This document shows positions 36,482-44,270 of a stretch of 64,000 nucleotides of DNA, piece after piece (the stretch's first letter is position 1; the number at the start of each line of letters is the position of its first letter). The DNA is from Micromonospora purpureochromogenes (GTDB taxonomy: Bacteria; Actinomycetota; Actinomycetes; Mycobacteriales; Micromonosporaceae). A program made the position numbers and the translations under genes. The notes under the pieces are model-generated. The model saw only the letters and a list, made by a program, of their open reading frames with translations. It made no database searches and was not told the origin of the DNA. The stretch is from NCBI RefSeq assembly GCF_900091515.1, contig NZ_LT607410.1, positions 5,518,001-5,582,000 of the forward strand, written 5' to 3'.

Positions 36482-37405
36482 TCAGACCGCCGCCGCGCCC
36501 ACCCGCACCAGCCGGTCGAGGAGGAAGACCTCCGTGCCGGCCAGGCCGGTGGAGCAGAAGACGGAGACCTGGTCCGCGCCGGTCCGGCCGGGGACCGCGC
36601 CGGCCAGCACCGCGCCCAGGTCGCGGAGCCGGCCCGCGTACGGCTCGACGGCGGCGAGCATCGGCGGGGAGTAGGCGCCCGCCTGGGCCGGCGAGTCGGT
36701 GACCAGCAGGTCCGCGCGGTCCAGCAGGTCGGGGCCGAACTCGTGCCGGTCGGCCTGCTTGAAGCCGACGGCGTTGACATGGGTGCCCGGGGCGAGGTCG
36801 GCGGCGTCGAGCACCGGCGTGGTGCTGGTGGTGGCGAGCACCACCACGTCCCGGTTCCGTACCGCCGCCCGGGGCGAGTCCACCGCGCGGGCCGGCACCC
36901 CCAGCTCGGCGCGGACCCGGGCCGCGAACGCCTCCCGGCGGGCGGCCGAGCGGCTGTGCACCGTCACCTCGCGCAGCGGGCGTACCGCCGCGGCGGCCCA
37001 GACCTGCGTCCAGGCCTGCCGGCCGGAGCCGATCACCCCGAGGGTGGCCGCGTCCGGCCGCGCCAGCGCGTCCACCGCGACCCCGCCCAACCCCCCGGTA
37101 CGCCGGGAGCCCAACTCCTCGCCGACCGCCACCGCCCGCACCGCCCCGGTGCGCCCGTCGTGCAGCACCACCAGTTGCTCTGACTCCGGCAACCCGAAGG
37201 TGTCGTACGACCGGAAGCCGTACCACTCGCCGGTGAGGTGGCCGGCGGTGAGCACCATCCGCCCGCCGGCCAGCGGGGCGGCCGCCCGGGGCGGGGCGAC
37301 GAGCCGGCCGGCGTGGGCGGCCAGCAGCGCGTCCCGCATCGCCGCGACGGTCGCCGAAGCGTCCAGGGCGGCGGCGACCTCCCGGTCGGTGAAGATCAGC
37401 GTCAT
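36482..37405 (-). CDS. ornithine cyclodeaminase / mu-crystallin family oxidoreductase
   Basis: The 307-residue protein shows the family layout: an N-terminal dimerisation part, a Rossmann domain with GVIGSGRQAWTQV at about 130, and NAVGFKQADRHEFGPDLL at about 215. PRAAVRNRDVVVLATTSTTPVL precedes the last block. Family members include ornithine cyclodeaminase, alanine dehydrogenase and pyrroline-2-carboxylate reductase, and the substrate cannot be read from sequence. The ATG at 37405 has CAGGATGG at good spacing; an ATG at 37414 is in frame. It is divergent from the guanidinium exporter unit. Confidence 0.85.
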   Translation of the reverse strand: MTLIFTDREVAAALDASATVAAMRDALLAAHAGRLVAPPRAAAPLAGGRMVLTAGHLTGEWYGFRSYDTFGLPESEQLVVLHDGRTGAVRAVAVGEELGSRRTGGLGGVAVDALARPDAATLGVIGSGRQAWTQVWAAAAVRPLREVTVHSRSAARREAFAARVRAELGVPARAVDSPRAAVRNRDVVVLATTSTTPVLDAADLAPGTHVNAVGFKQADRHEFGPDLLDRADLLVTDSPAQAGAYSPPMLAAVEPYAGRLRDLGAVLAGAVPGRTGADQVSVFCSTGLAGTEVFLLDRLVRVGAAAV

Positions 37406-37514
37406 GCTTGCCATCCTGCAACCTGAAGTCAGGTTCAGCTCAACCGGTGGTGTCCGAGATCACCACCCGCCCGGACGGGGCGGTGTTAGCGTCGGCGGTG
37501 GCGGCTCCGGCCGT

Positions 37515-37556
37515 CCCGGACGAGTGGTGGCGTACCCGGTCAGGCCAAGACGCCCC
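37515..37556 (+). ncRNA. guanidine-III riboswitch (ykkC-III)
   Basis: The stretch reads CCGGACGAG, then GGCGTACCCGGTCAGG and CAAGACGCC. This is a near match, in order and spacing, to the ykkC-III consensus that folds as a small pseudoknot binding guanidinium. It lies 65 nt before the start of a guanidinium exporter gene, the expected target. GGACGAGT (37518-37525) can also pair with ACTCGTCC (37572-37579), a likely alternative structure for gene control. A perfect hairpin GGGTCC-GGACCC follows at 37590-37601 near the ribosome-binding site. Confidence 0.9.
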
Positions 37557-37620
37557 GCGACAGGCAGACCGACTCGTCCCGGCCCCGAGGGTCCGGACCC
37601 GCTTCGCGAGGTGATGACCC

Positions 37621-37935
37621 GTGGCCTGGATCGTGCTGGTGCTCTCCGGCCTGCTGGAGACCGCGTGGGCGGTGTCGCTCGACCGCAGCGCTGGCTTCAG
37701 CCGCCCCCTCCCCTCCGTCGTCTTCCTGGTCACCCTGGTGCTCAGCATGCTGGGGCTGGCGTACGCGCTGCGCGAGATCCCGGTCGGCACCGGCTACGCG
37801 GTCTGGGTCGGCATCGGCGCGGTCGGCACCGCCGGGTACGGGATGGTGGCCCTCGGCGAGTCGGCCAGCCTCGCCCGGATCGCCTGCCTGCTGCTGGTGG
37901 TCGCCGGCGTGGTGGGGCTCAAGCTCTTCCACTGA
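37621..37935 (+). CDS. gdx: guanidinium exporter of the small multidrug resistance family
   Basis: The 104-residue protein has four helices and the SMR hallmark Glu13 in SGLLETAWAVSL, the proton and substrate site of EmrE-type transporters. AYALREIPVGTGYAVWVGIGAVG matches the SugE/Gdx subgroup. It exchanges guanidinium for protons as a dual-topology dimer in the cytoplasmic membrane. The GTG at 37621 has GAGGTGA at good spacing. The guanidine-III riboswitch directly upstream confirms the substrate. Confidence 0.93.
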   Translation: MAWIVLVLSGLLETAWAVSLDRSAGFSRPLPSVVFLVTLVLSMLGLAYALREIPVGTGYAVWVGIGAVGTAGYGMVALGESASLARIACLLLVVAGVVGLKLFH

Positions 37936-38047
37936 GCCCCCGACGGGGCGCGCCGGGACGAGCGGTATCGGCCCTGATGAGTAGTCCGAGGCCGGAGTGG
38001 GTAGACAGCGGCCGGACACCCTAGAGGCTCTCACCACGGAGGACGTC

Positions 38048-38293
38048 ATGGCCGACATGCACGCGACCGCCCGCCCGCGCAGCAACGCCGCCCGGATCTG
38101 CACGATCCTGGCCTTCGTCTTCGCCGTCGTCGCCATCTTCGTGGCGCCGGTGATCTTCGGTATCGCCGGCCTGGTGCTCGGCATCGTCGGCGCGGTGCTC
38201 GGCGACAAGCCGCTCGGCTGGTACGCCGCCGCCGCCAGCGTCGTGGGCGCCGTCATCGGTGTCGCCCTGGTCGCCGCGATCATCAACAACTGA
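38048..38293 (+). CDS. small two-span membrane protein (DUF4190-like)
   Basis: The 81-residue protein has a short polar N-terminus (DMHATARPRSNAA), then ICTILAFVFAVVAIFVAPVIFGIAGLVLG and a second hydrophobic stretch (YAAAASVVGAVIGVALVAAII). The Gly-rich FGIAGLVLGIVGAVLGDKPLGW motif resembles DUF4190 proteins. GGAGG lies 6-7 nt before the ATG. A strong terminator follows at 38314. Function is unknown. It stands between gdx and the convergent ftsK. Confidence 0.8.
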   Translation: MADMHATARPRSNAARICTILAFVFAVVAIFVAPVIFGIAGLVLGIVGAVLGDKPLGWYAAAASVVGAVIGVALVAAIINN

Positions 38294-38313
38294 CCACCGC
38301 AGACTCTCCACCC

Positions 38314-38341
38314 GAGGCCCGCCGGCGTTCCGGCGGGCCTC
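38314..38341 (+). terminator. strong hairpin terminator after the DUF4190-like gene
   Basis: A perfect 12-bp stem (GAGGCCCGCCGG / CCGGCGGGCCTC, loop CGTT) lies 20 bp after the stop codon. ftsK ends 100 bp further on in the opposite direction. Confidence 0.8.
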
Positions 38342-38440
38342 GTCGTGTCCCGACCGCCGTTGCGCACGCCTGGCGGTTCTGCCGGCTGCGGGGACGCCGC
38401 CGCGTCGGCACGCGGGGCGCCGGCCACCGGGCCGGTACCG

Positions 38441-40897
38441 TCAGTCCTCGGCGCCGCGCAGGCCGACCAGGACCTCTTCCAGCTCGTCCGGCTTGACCAG
38501 CACGTCGCGGGCCTTGGAACCCTCGGACGGGCCGACCACGCCCCGGGTCTCCATCAGGTCCATCAGCCGGCCCGCCTTGGCGAAGCCGACCCGCAGCTTG
38601 CGCTGGAGCATCGAGGTCGAGCCGAACTGCGAGGTGACCACCAGCTCGACCGCCTGCACCAGCAGGTCCAGGTCGTCGCCGATGTCCTCGTCGATCTTCT
38701 TCCTGCTGTCCTGCGCGGGGGCCAGCACGTCCGGGCGGAACTCGGGCTCGCGCTGGTCCTTGCAGAACTTCACCACGTCGGCGATCTCACGCTCGGTCAC
38801 CCAGGCGCCCTGGATCCGCACCGGCTTCGAGGCGCCCATCGGCAGGAAGAGCCCGTCGCCCCGGCCGAGCAGCTTCTCCGCGCCCGGCTGGTCGAGGATG
38901 ACCCGCGAGTCGGCCAGCGAGGAGGTGGCGAACGCCAGCCGGGACGGCACGTTCGCCTTGATCAGACCGGTGACCACGTCGACCGAGGGGCGCTGGGTGG
39001 CCAGCACCAGGTGGATGCCGGCCGCGCGGGCCAGCTGGGTGATCCGGACTACCGAGTCCTCCACGTCGCGCGGGGCGACCATCATCAGGTCGGCCAACTC
39101 GTCGACGATCACCAGCAGGTACGGGTACGGGCGCATCTCCCGCTCGCTGCCCGGCGGGGCCTTGATCTCGCCGTTGCGCACCTTGCGGTTGAAGTCGTCG
39201 ATGTGCCGGACCCCGTTGGCGGCGAGGTCGTCGTAGCGCATGTCCATCTCGCGGACGACCCAGTCCAGGGAGTCGGCCGCCTTCTTCGCGTTGGTCACGA
39301 TCGGCGTGACCAGGTGCGGGATGCCCCCGTACCCGGTCATCTCGACCCGCTTCGGGTCGATCAGCAGCAGCCGCACCTCGTCCGGGGTGGCCCGGGTGAG
39401 GATCGACACCAGCAGCGAGTTCAGGCAGGACGACTTGCCCGCGCCGGTCGCGCCGGCGATCAGGATGTGCGGCATCTTGGCCAGGTTGGCCACCACGTAG
39501 CCGCCCTCGATGTCCTTGCCGAGCGCCACCACCATCGGGTGGTGGTCGCTGGTGGCGGCCCGCGAGCGCAGCACGTCGCCGAGGGCGACGTTCTCCGGGT
39601 CGGTGTTCGGGATCTCCACGCCGACCGCGCTCTTGCCCGGGATCGGGCTGAGGATCCGCACGTCCGGCGACTTCACCGCGTACGCGATGTTGCGGGAGAG
39701 CTGGGTGATCCGCTCGACCTTGACCCCGTGCCCGAGCTCCACCTCGTAGCGGGTGACCGTCGGGCCCCGGGTGAAGCCGGTGACGGCGGCGTCCACGTCG
39801 AACTGCTCGAAGACGCCGGTCAGCGCCGCGATCACCTCGTCGTTGGCCTTGCTGCGGGTCTTCGGCGCGGCGCCGCCGCTGAGCATGTTCGCCGGCGGCA
39901 GCGTGTAGTCGCCGGCCAGGCCGGTGAGCGCGAGCTGCTCGGCGCGGGTGGGCGCGGGCGAGTGCTCCGGCGGCTCGACCGGCTTGCGGCTGGCGGGCAC
40001 CTTCGCCGGCGGCTTGCGCGGCAGCACCAGGGTGTCCTGGAGGTTGACCCCGTCGGAGTCGTCGAGGTCGTCCGGGTCCAGCGGCGGCGGCGCGGTCCGC
40101 TTCGTCGGCCGGCGGCGGGCCGGCTTCGCGGCCGGGTCTCCCTCCGCCTCCGGGTCGGCCGGCGGCGCGACCAGCGTGCCGGCGAGCAGGCCGAGCCGCT
40201 CGGGGATCTTGTTGATCGGGGTCGCGGTAACCACCAGCAGACCGAAGACGAGCAGCAGGATGAGCAGCGGCACCGCCACCCAGGCGGTGACCCCCGCCTC
40301 CAGCAGGTCGCCGACCCCGGCGCCGATCAGCCCGCCGGCGTAGTCGCGCTGCACCGGGTCGACCGGGTTCTGTCCGATGTGCAGCATCGCCGCGGTGGCC
40401 ACCAGCATCGAACCCCAGCCCACCAGGCCACGGCCCCGGTGTTCCGGGTCGGCGGGCGTGCGCATCAGCCGCCAGGCGCCGATCATCAGCAGCACCGGCA
40501 CCACGATGGCGATCGCGCCGAGGAAGAGCCGGACGGTGTCGGCCAGCCGGGCGCCGAGCGGGCCCGCGCCGGAGAACCAGATCCCCACCCCGCTCAGGAT
40601 GGCCAGGCCGAACAGCAGCAGCCCGGCGCCGTCGCGGCGGTGCTCCGGGTCGAGGTCGCGGGCGGAGGCGGCCTGCCGGCCGGCGGCACGGACCGCCCAG
40701 CCCACGCCGTGCGCCAGCCCCATCCACAGTGCACCGACCGCGCGTCCGAGATAGACCGCCGGGCCGGGCCGGGCCGCCGTTCGCCGCCGGGCGGTCGCCC
40801 GGGTGGTCTTCTTCGCCGGTTGGCGGGCACGGCTGTTCGTGGTACCGCGCGGCGACGCGCCGCGTCGCCGGCTCGCCTGAGAGGTACGGCCCGCCAT
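38441..40897 (-). CDS. ftsK: DNA translocase FtsK/SpoIIIE
   Basis: The 818-residue protein has four N-terminal membrane helices (GLLLFGLAILSGVGIWF, LFLGAIAIVVPVLLMIGAW, ...), a Pro/Arg-rich linker, and the motor domain. Walker A is AGATGAGKSSCLN, Walker B is LLVIVDELADLM, and the ATQRPSVDVVTG segment follows. A C-terminal gamma winged helix ends it (TSMLQRKLRVGFAKAGRLMDLME). It pumps DNA through the septum and coordinates terminus resolution; in sporulating actinomycetes it clears prespore chromosomes. The frame is open far upstream, but the conserved basic N-terminus starts at the ATG at 40897. TACGGT 6 nt before it indicates a leaderless mRNA. Confidence 0.94.
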   Translation of the reverse strand: MAGRTSQASRRRGASPRGTTNSRARQPAKKTTRATARRRTAARPGPAVYLGRAVGALWMGLAHGVGWAVRAAGRQAASARDLDPEHRRDGAGLLLFGLAILSGVGIWFSGAGPLGARLADTVRLFLGAIAIVVPVLLMIGAWRLMRTPADPEHRGRGLVGWGSMLVATAAMLHIGQNPVDPVQRDYAGGLIGAGVGDLLEAGVTAWVAVPLLILLLVFGLLVVTATPINKIPERLGLLAGTLVAPPADPEAEGDPAAKPARRRPTKRTAPPPLDPDDLDDSDGVNLQDTLVLPRKPPAKVPASRKPVEPPEHSPAPTRAEQLALTGLAGDYTLPPANMLSGGAAPKTRSKANDEVIAALTGVFEQFDVDAAVTGFTRGPTVTRYEVELGHGVKVERITQLSRNIAYAVKSPDVRILSPIPGKSAVGVEIPNTDPENVALGDVLRSRAATSDHHPMVVALGKDIEGGYVVANLAKMPHILIAGATGAGKSSCLNSLLVSILTRATPDEVRLLLIDPKRVEMTGYGGIPHLVTPIVTNAKKAADSLDWVVREMDMRYDDLAANGVRHIDDFNRKVRNGEIKAPPGSEREMRPYPYLLVIVDELADLMMVAPRDVEDSVVRITQLARAAGIHLVLATQRPSVDVVTGLIKANVPSRLAFATSSLADSRVILDQPGAEKLLGRGDGLFLPMGASKPVRIQGAWVTEREIADVVKFCKDQREPEFRPDVLAPAQDSRKKIDEDIGDDLDLLVQAVELVVTSQFGSTSMLQRKLRVGFAKAGRLMDLMETRGVVGPSEGSKARDVLVKPDELEEVLVGLRGAED

Positions 40898-40903
40898 ACA
40901 GTC

Positions 40904-40909
40904 ACCGTA
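40904..40909 (-). promoter_or_regulatory. probable -10 box of ftsK (leaderless)
   Basis: Reverse-strand TACGGT, six nucleotides before the ftsK ATG, in a gap without a ribosome-binding site. The same TAnnnT-to-start spacing recurs at many genes in this window. Confidence 0.45.
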
Positions 40910-41011
40910 ACGGCGTGACCCGGGAGATCGCCGCTTTTCCGGGTCGTGTCCGCGCGTCGCAGCACGGACCACGCCCCCAGACGTGTTATTTGCCTCAGGA
41001 AGGGATGCCCG

Positions 41012-41491
41012 ATGGCGTCGCCTGCTTTCGAGGACGGTCCGGACGACCCCCTGGCCGGGCACCCGCAGGCCCTGCGGCCGCTGACCGGCGAACTGATCGC
41101 CGCGGTGCTCGGCAACCGCGGGTACGCGTTCTCCGCCGACGCCGACGGCGACCTGGTCGGCCGCTGGGACGACAACCTCATCTGGTTCCTGCGCCCCGGC
41201 GAGGCCGGCGAGCTGCTCCAGGTCCGCACCATGGCCGCCCCGGCCTTCGGCATCGAGTACGTCCCGACGCTCTACGCCTTCTGCAACTCCTGGAACCACG
41301 ACCGGCTCTGGCCCAAGGCGTTCGTGCACGTCGACGACGAGGGGGTGGCCCGGGTCTGCGGCGAGGTGATCACCGACCTGGAACGGGGGGTGACCCCGCA
41401 CCAGCTCGACCAGCTCCTCGACTGCGGCATCTCCACCGGCTGCCAACTGGCCGCCGCCGTCGCCCAGCTTCCCGGCGGGACGACCCGGTGA
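41012..41491 (+). CDS. YbjN-domain protein
   Basis: The 159-residue protein matches YbjN / type-III-secretion-chaperone-like sensory proteins: LVGRWDDNLIWFLRPG, TLYAFCNSWNHDRLWPKAFVHV and GEVITDLERGVTPHQLDQLLDCGI. The domain is a small alpha-beta fold with no enzymatic residues. In other bacteria it affects stress response or binds partner proteins. AGGAAGGGA precedes the ATG at 41012. Its stop overlaps the start of the next gene, whose C-terminus is a second copy of the same domain. Confidence 0.85.
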   Translation: MASPAFEDGPDDPLAGHPQALRPLTGELIAAVLGNRGYAFSADADGDLVGRWDDNLIWFLRPGEAGELLQVRTMAAPAFGIEYVPTLYAFCNSWNHDRLWPKAFVHVDDEGVARVCGEVITDLERGVTPHQLDQLLDCGISTGCQLAAAVAQLPGGTTR

Positions 41492-43092
41492 CCGGCCGGG
41501 GCGAGCCCGTCGGGCGGGGGCTGACCGGCCGCGTCCCGGAGCTGGTCGCGGCGCTGGCCGACGCCCGGGACATGCCCGACGGCGAGGCCCGCTTCGCCGA
41601 GCTGGACCGGATCGCCGCCCGGGCCGACGCGCTGGGCGACGCGCACTCCGGGCTGGACGCCCGGTTCGCGCTGGTCGAGGCGTACCTGCTGCACGGGGAG
41701 CGGTGGCGGCTGGCCGAGCCGGTGCGGCGCTGCCTGGCCGCCGTCGACCGGTCTCCCGGCCTGCTGACCGAACGCCTCGGCGACGCCGAGCTGCTGCGCC
41801 GGCACCAGCGCTACGCGGTCGAGGCGGCGGTCGGCACCCCGCGGGTCGGCCTGGACCAGGCCCGCGCCCTCCTCGACGACCTGGCGCGGCGGGCCGGTGA
41901 GCGGAGCGGGCTCGTCGCCCAGCTGCGCTGCCGGCTCGCCGACCACCTCGGCGACGAGCCCACCGCCCGCCGCCGGTACGACGACTGGGCCGCCGCCGAG
42001 CCCGACCCGACCGCCGGTTGTCCCGGCTGCCTGCCGGCCCGCCGCGCGGAGCTGCTCGCCGGGTGGGGCGACGACGAGGCGGCGCTGGCCACGTTGCGTC
42101 CCGTCCTCGACGGCGCGGTGGACTGCACCGACTCGCCCGAGCGGGCGCTGGCCGTGGCGCTGCTGCCGTGGCTGCGCACCGGCGGGGCGGAGCGGGCCGG
42201 GCAGGCGCACCTGCGGGCGTACCGGCGGCACCGGCGGGAGCGGGGGGCCTTCCCGTACCTCGCCGCGCACCTGCGCTTCTGCGCACTGGCCGGGCACCCC
42301 GGCCGGGGGCTGGACATCCTCGCCGAGCAACTGCCCCGGCTGGACCACCCGTACGACGACCTGTCCGCCATGGAGTTCGCCGCCGCCGGGGCGCTGGTCT
42401 GCGCCCTCGCCGCCGAGGCAGGGCTGGTCGGGCGGCGGGTGCACCGCCCGGCGCACGGCGGCCGGCCGGCGGCCGAGGTGGACGTGGAGACCCTCGGTAC
42501 CGACCTGCTGACCCTGGCCACCGGGCTGGCCGGCAGCTTCGACGCGCGCAACGGCACCGGGCACCAGTCCGGCCGGATCGCCTCCTGGCTGGCGGACCGG
42601 CCGCTGGCCACGCCGGTGCCGCTGCCCGACGAGGAGACCGGCGACGACCCGGCTACCGACGCGCCCTTCACCCCGGCGGCCGACGAGCTGGCCCCGCTGA
42701 GCCTGTCGATGATCATCTCGGTGCTCGACCGCCGGGGTGACGTCTACGCCGTGGACGCCGGCGGGGTGGTGGTCGGGCGCTGGCACGAGGCGGTGATCCA
42801 GTTCCGGCAGGTCGGGCGGCGCGGCGAGATCCTGCACGCCCGGGTGGTGGCGGCGCGGCGACTGCCGGCGTCCCGCCTCACCGAAGCGTACGAGTTCTGC
42901 AACGCCTGGAACCACGACCGGCTGCTGCCGAAGGCGTACGTGCACGACCTGGGCGAGGGCGAGCTGGTGCTGGCCGGCGACGTGACCACCGACCTGGAGC
43001 ACGGGGTGGCCCCGGCGCAGCTCGGCGTCCTGGTCGACGCGGCGGTCGCCACCGGCGTCGCGTACGCGGACGCGGTCGCCGCGCTGCCCTGA
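41488..43092 (+). CDS. helical-repeat protein fused to a YbjN domain
   Basis: The 534-residue protein has about 380 residues of Ala/Leu/Arg-rich helical pairs that look like TPR-type repeats (AYLLHGERWRLAEPVRRCL, GLDQARALLDDLARRAGERSGL, DDEAALATLRPVLDGAVD). A CxxC pair (GCPGCLPARR) occurs at about 180. The C-terminal 140 residues are a YbjN domain (AYEFCNAWNHDRLLPKAYVH) paralogous to the preceding protein. The GTG overlaps the upstream stop (GTGA), so the two are made together and may interact. Function is unknown; the repeats suggest protein binding. Confidence 0.75.
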   Translation: MTGRGEPVGRGLTGRVPELVAALADARDMPDGEARFAELDRIAARADALGDAHSGLDARFALVEAYLLHGERWRLAEPVRRCLAAVDRSPGLLTERLGDAELLRRHQRYAVEAAVGTPRVGLDQARALLDDLARRAGERSGLVAQLRCRLADHLGDEPTARRRYDDWAAAEPDPTAGCPGCLPARRAELLAGWGDDEAALATLRPVLDGAVDCTDSPERALAVALLPWLRTGGAERAGQAHLRAYRRHRRERGAFPYLAAHLRFCALAGHPGRGLDILAEQLPRLDHPYDDLSAMEFAAAGALVCALAAEAGLVGRRVHRPAHGGRPAAEVDVETLGTDLLTLATGLAGSFDARNGTGHQSGRIASWLADRPLATPVPLPDEETGDDPATDAPFTPAADELAPLSLSMIISVLDRRGDVYAVDAGGVVVGRWHEAVIQFRQVGRRGEILHARVVAARRLPASRLTEAYEFCNAWNHDRLLPKAYVHDLGEGELVLAGDVTTDLEHGVAPAQLGVLVDAAVATGVAYADAVAALP

Positions 43093-43154
43093 CCGGCGCG
43101 GGTGAGGTCCGAAAGCCGCCGGACGCCGACGCGCCGCGCTGGTGGACTTGCCGC

Positions 43155-43982
43155 ATGACGACACCACAGCAGCGGGCCGCCCGCCTGCGCGCCCTGCACC
43201 GGCCCGGTACACCGCTCGTCCTGCCCAACGCGTGGGACGTGGCCAGCGCCCGCCTGGTCGAGGAGTGCGGGGCCGCGGCGGTGGCGACCACCAGCGCCGG
43301 CATCGCCTGGGCCCTGGGTGTCGCCGACGGCGGGGCGCTGGACCGCAGCCGGGCGCTCGCGCCACTGGCCCGGATCGCCGCGGCGGTGACGGTGCCGGTC
43401 ACCGCCGACATCGAGGACGGGTACGCCGCCGATCCGGCCGGCGTCGCCCGGACCGTCACCGAGGTGCTGGCCGCCGGCGCGGTGGGGATCAACATCGAGG
43501 ACGCCGACCCGGCCAACCCGACCCGGCTGCGCCCCACGACGGAGCAGTGCGCCCGGATCGCCGCCGCCCGCCAGGCCGCCGAGGCCGCCGGGGTGGCGCT
43601 CTTCGTGAACGCCCGGATCGACACCTACCTGCGGGCGGTCGGCGACCCGGCGCAGCGACTCGCCGAGACCCTGCGCCGGGCCGAGGCGTTCCTGACGGCC
43701 GGGGCGGACGGCGTCTTCGTGCCGGGGGTGGTCGACGTGGAGAGCATCGCCGCGCTGGTGTCCGGGGTGGACGGACCGGTGAACGTGCTCGCCGGCCCGG
43801 GCGCAACCACCGTGGCCACCCTGGCCGAGCTGGGCGTGGCCCGGGTCAGCCTCGGCTCGTCGCTGGCCGAGGCCGCGTACGGCCTGGTCCGGCGCGCCGC
43901 CACCGAGGCGCTCACCGGCGGCACCTACACCGCCCTCACCCCCGCCACCTCCTACGGCGAACTGAACGCCCTGCTCCGCTGA
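43155..43982 (+). CDS. isocitrate lyase/phosphoenolpyruvate mutase family enzyme
   Basis: The 275-residue protein has the ICL/PEPM barrel: LPNAWDVASARLVEECGAAAVATTSAGIA, VTADIEDGYAADP (metal-binding Asp/Glu), GINIEDAD, and FVNARIDTYLRAVG. The catalytic loop Cys of true isocitrate or methylisocitrate lyases (KxCGH) is not visible, so it belongs to the PEP mutase/oxaloacetate-hydrolase-like branch, often annotated without a known substrate. It probably cleaves a C-C or C-P bond next to a carboxylate. The gene is separate from the YbjN pair by 62 bp on the same strand. Confidence 0.82.
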   Translation: MTTPQQRAARLRALHRPGTPLVLPNAWDVASARLVEECGAAAVATTSAGIAWALGVADGGALDRSRALAPLARIAAAVTVPVTADIEDGYAADPAGVARTVTEVLAAGAVGINIEDADPANPTRLRPTTEQCARIAAARQAAEAAGVALFVNARIDTYLRAVGDPAQRLAETLRRAEAFLTAGADGVFVPGVVDVESIAALVSGVDGPVNVLAGPGATTVATLAELGVARVSLGSSLAEAAYGLVRRAATEALTGGTYTALTPATSYGELNALLR

Positions 43983-44003
43983 GCCCCCCACCCCCCCACC
44001 CAG

Positions 44004-44067
44004 CGCGCACTTTCCGAGAAAGCGTGGCCATTCCGCGCGCCACAGCCACTCTTTCTCGGAAAAAGCG
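44004..44067. repeat. long-hairpin intergenic repeat, family A, copy 2
   Basis: Same element as at 8304-8369: left arm CGCGCACTTTCCGAGAAAGC, loop TTCCGCGCGCC, right arm ending TTTCTCGG. The right arm is imperfect (ends AAAAAGCG). It lies 22 bp after an ICL-family stop codon in a convergent gap. Confidence 0.85.
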
Positions 44068-44133
44068 GCCATCTCGAAGCACGGCGACACGGGCGGAGCC
44101 ACCCGCCCGACGCACCGTCCGGCCCCACCCCGG

Positions 44134-44197
44134 CGCGCACTTTCCGAGAAGGCGTGGCTATTCCGCGCGCCATAGCCACGCTTTCTCGGAAAGTGCG
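44134..44197. repeat. long-hairpin intergenic repeat, family A, copy 3
   Basis: The best-preserved copy: the two 26-nt arms differ at one position and flank TCCGCGCGCC. It is separated from copy 2 by 66 bp. Together the two copies fill most of 43983-44270, a convergent gap with no gene. Confidence 0.88.
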
Positions 44198-44270
44198 GCC
44201 ATGGGGGCGGGACGCGGGGCGGCCCCCGACCACCGGGCGGTGGGGGTCGGGGGCCGCGGTCGGGGGTGGG

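Noticed and set aside
37450..37510. Mini-ykkC (guanidine-II) hairpins upstream of gdx
   Set aside because: GGACGG and GGACGAG occur, but they are not closed as ACGR tetraloops; the guanidine-III core fits instead.
43952..44233. Minus-strand frame through the family A repeats
   Set aside because: Its protein is just the translated hairpin repeat (RTFRESVAMARGIATPSRK type), repeated in another place at 8.3 kb in a different context.
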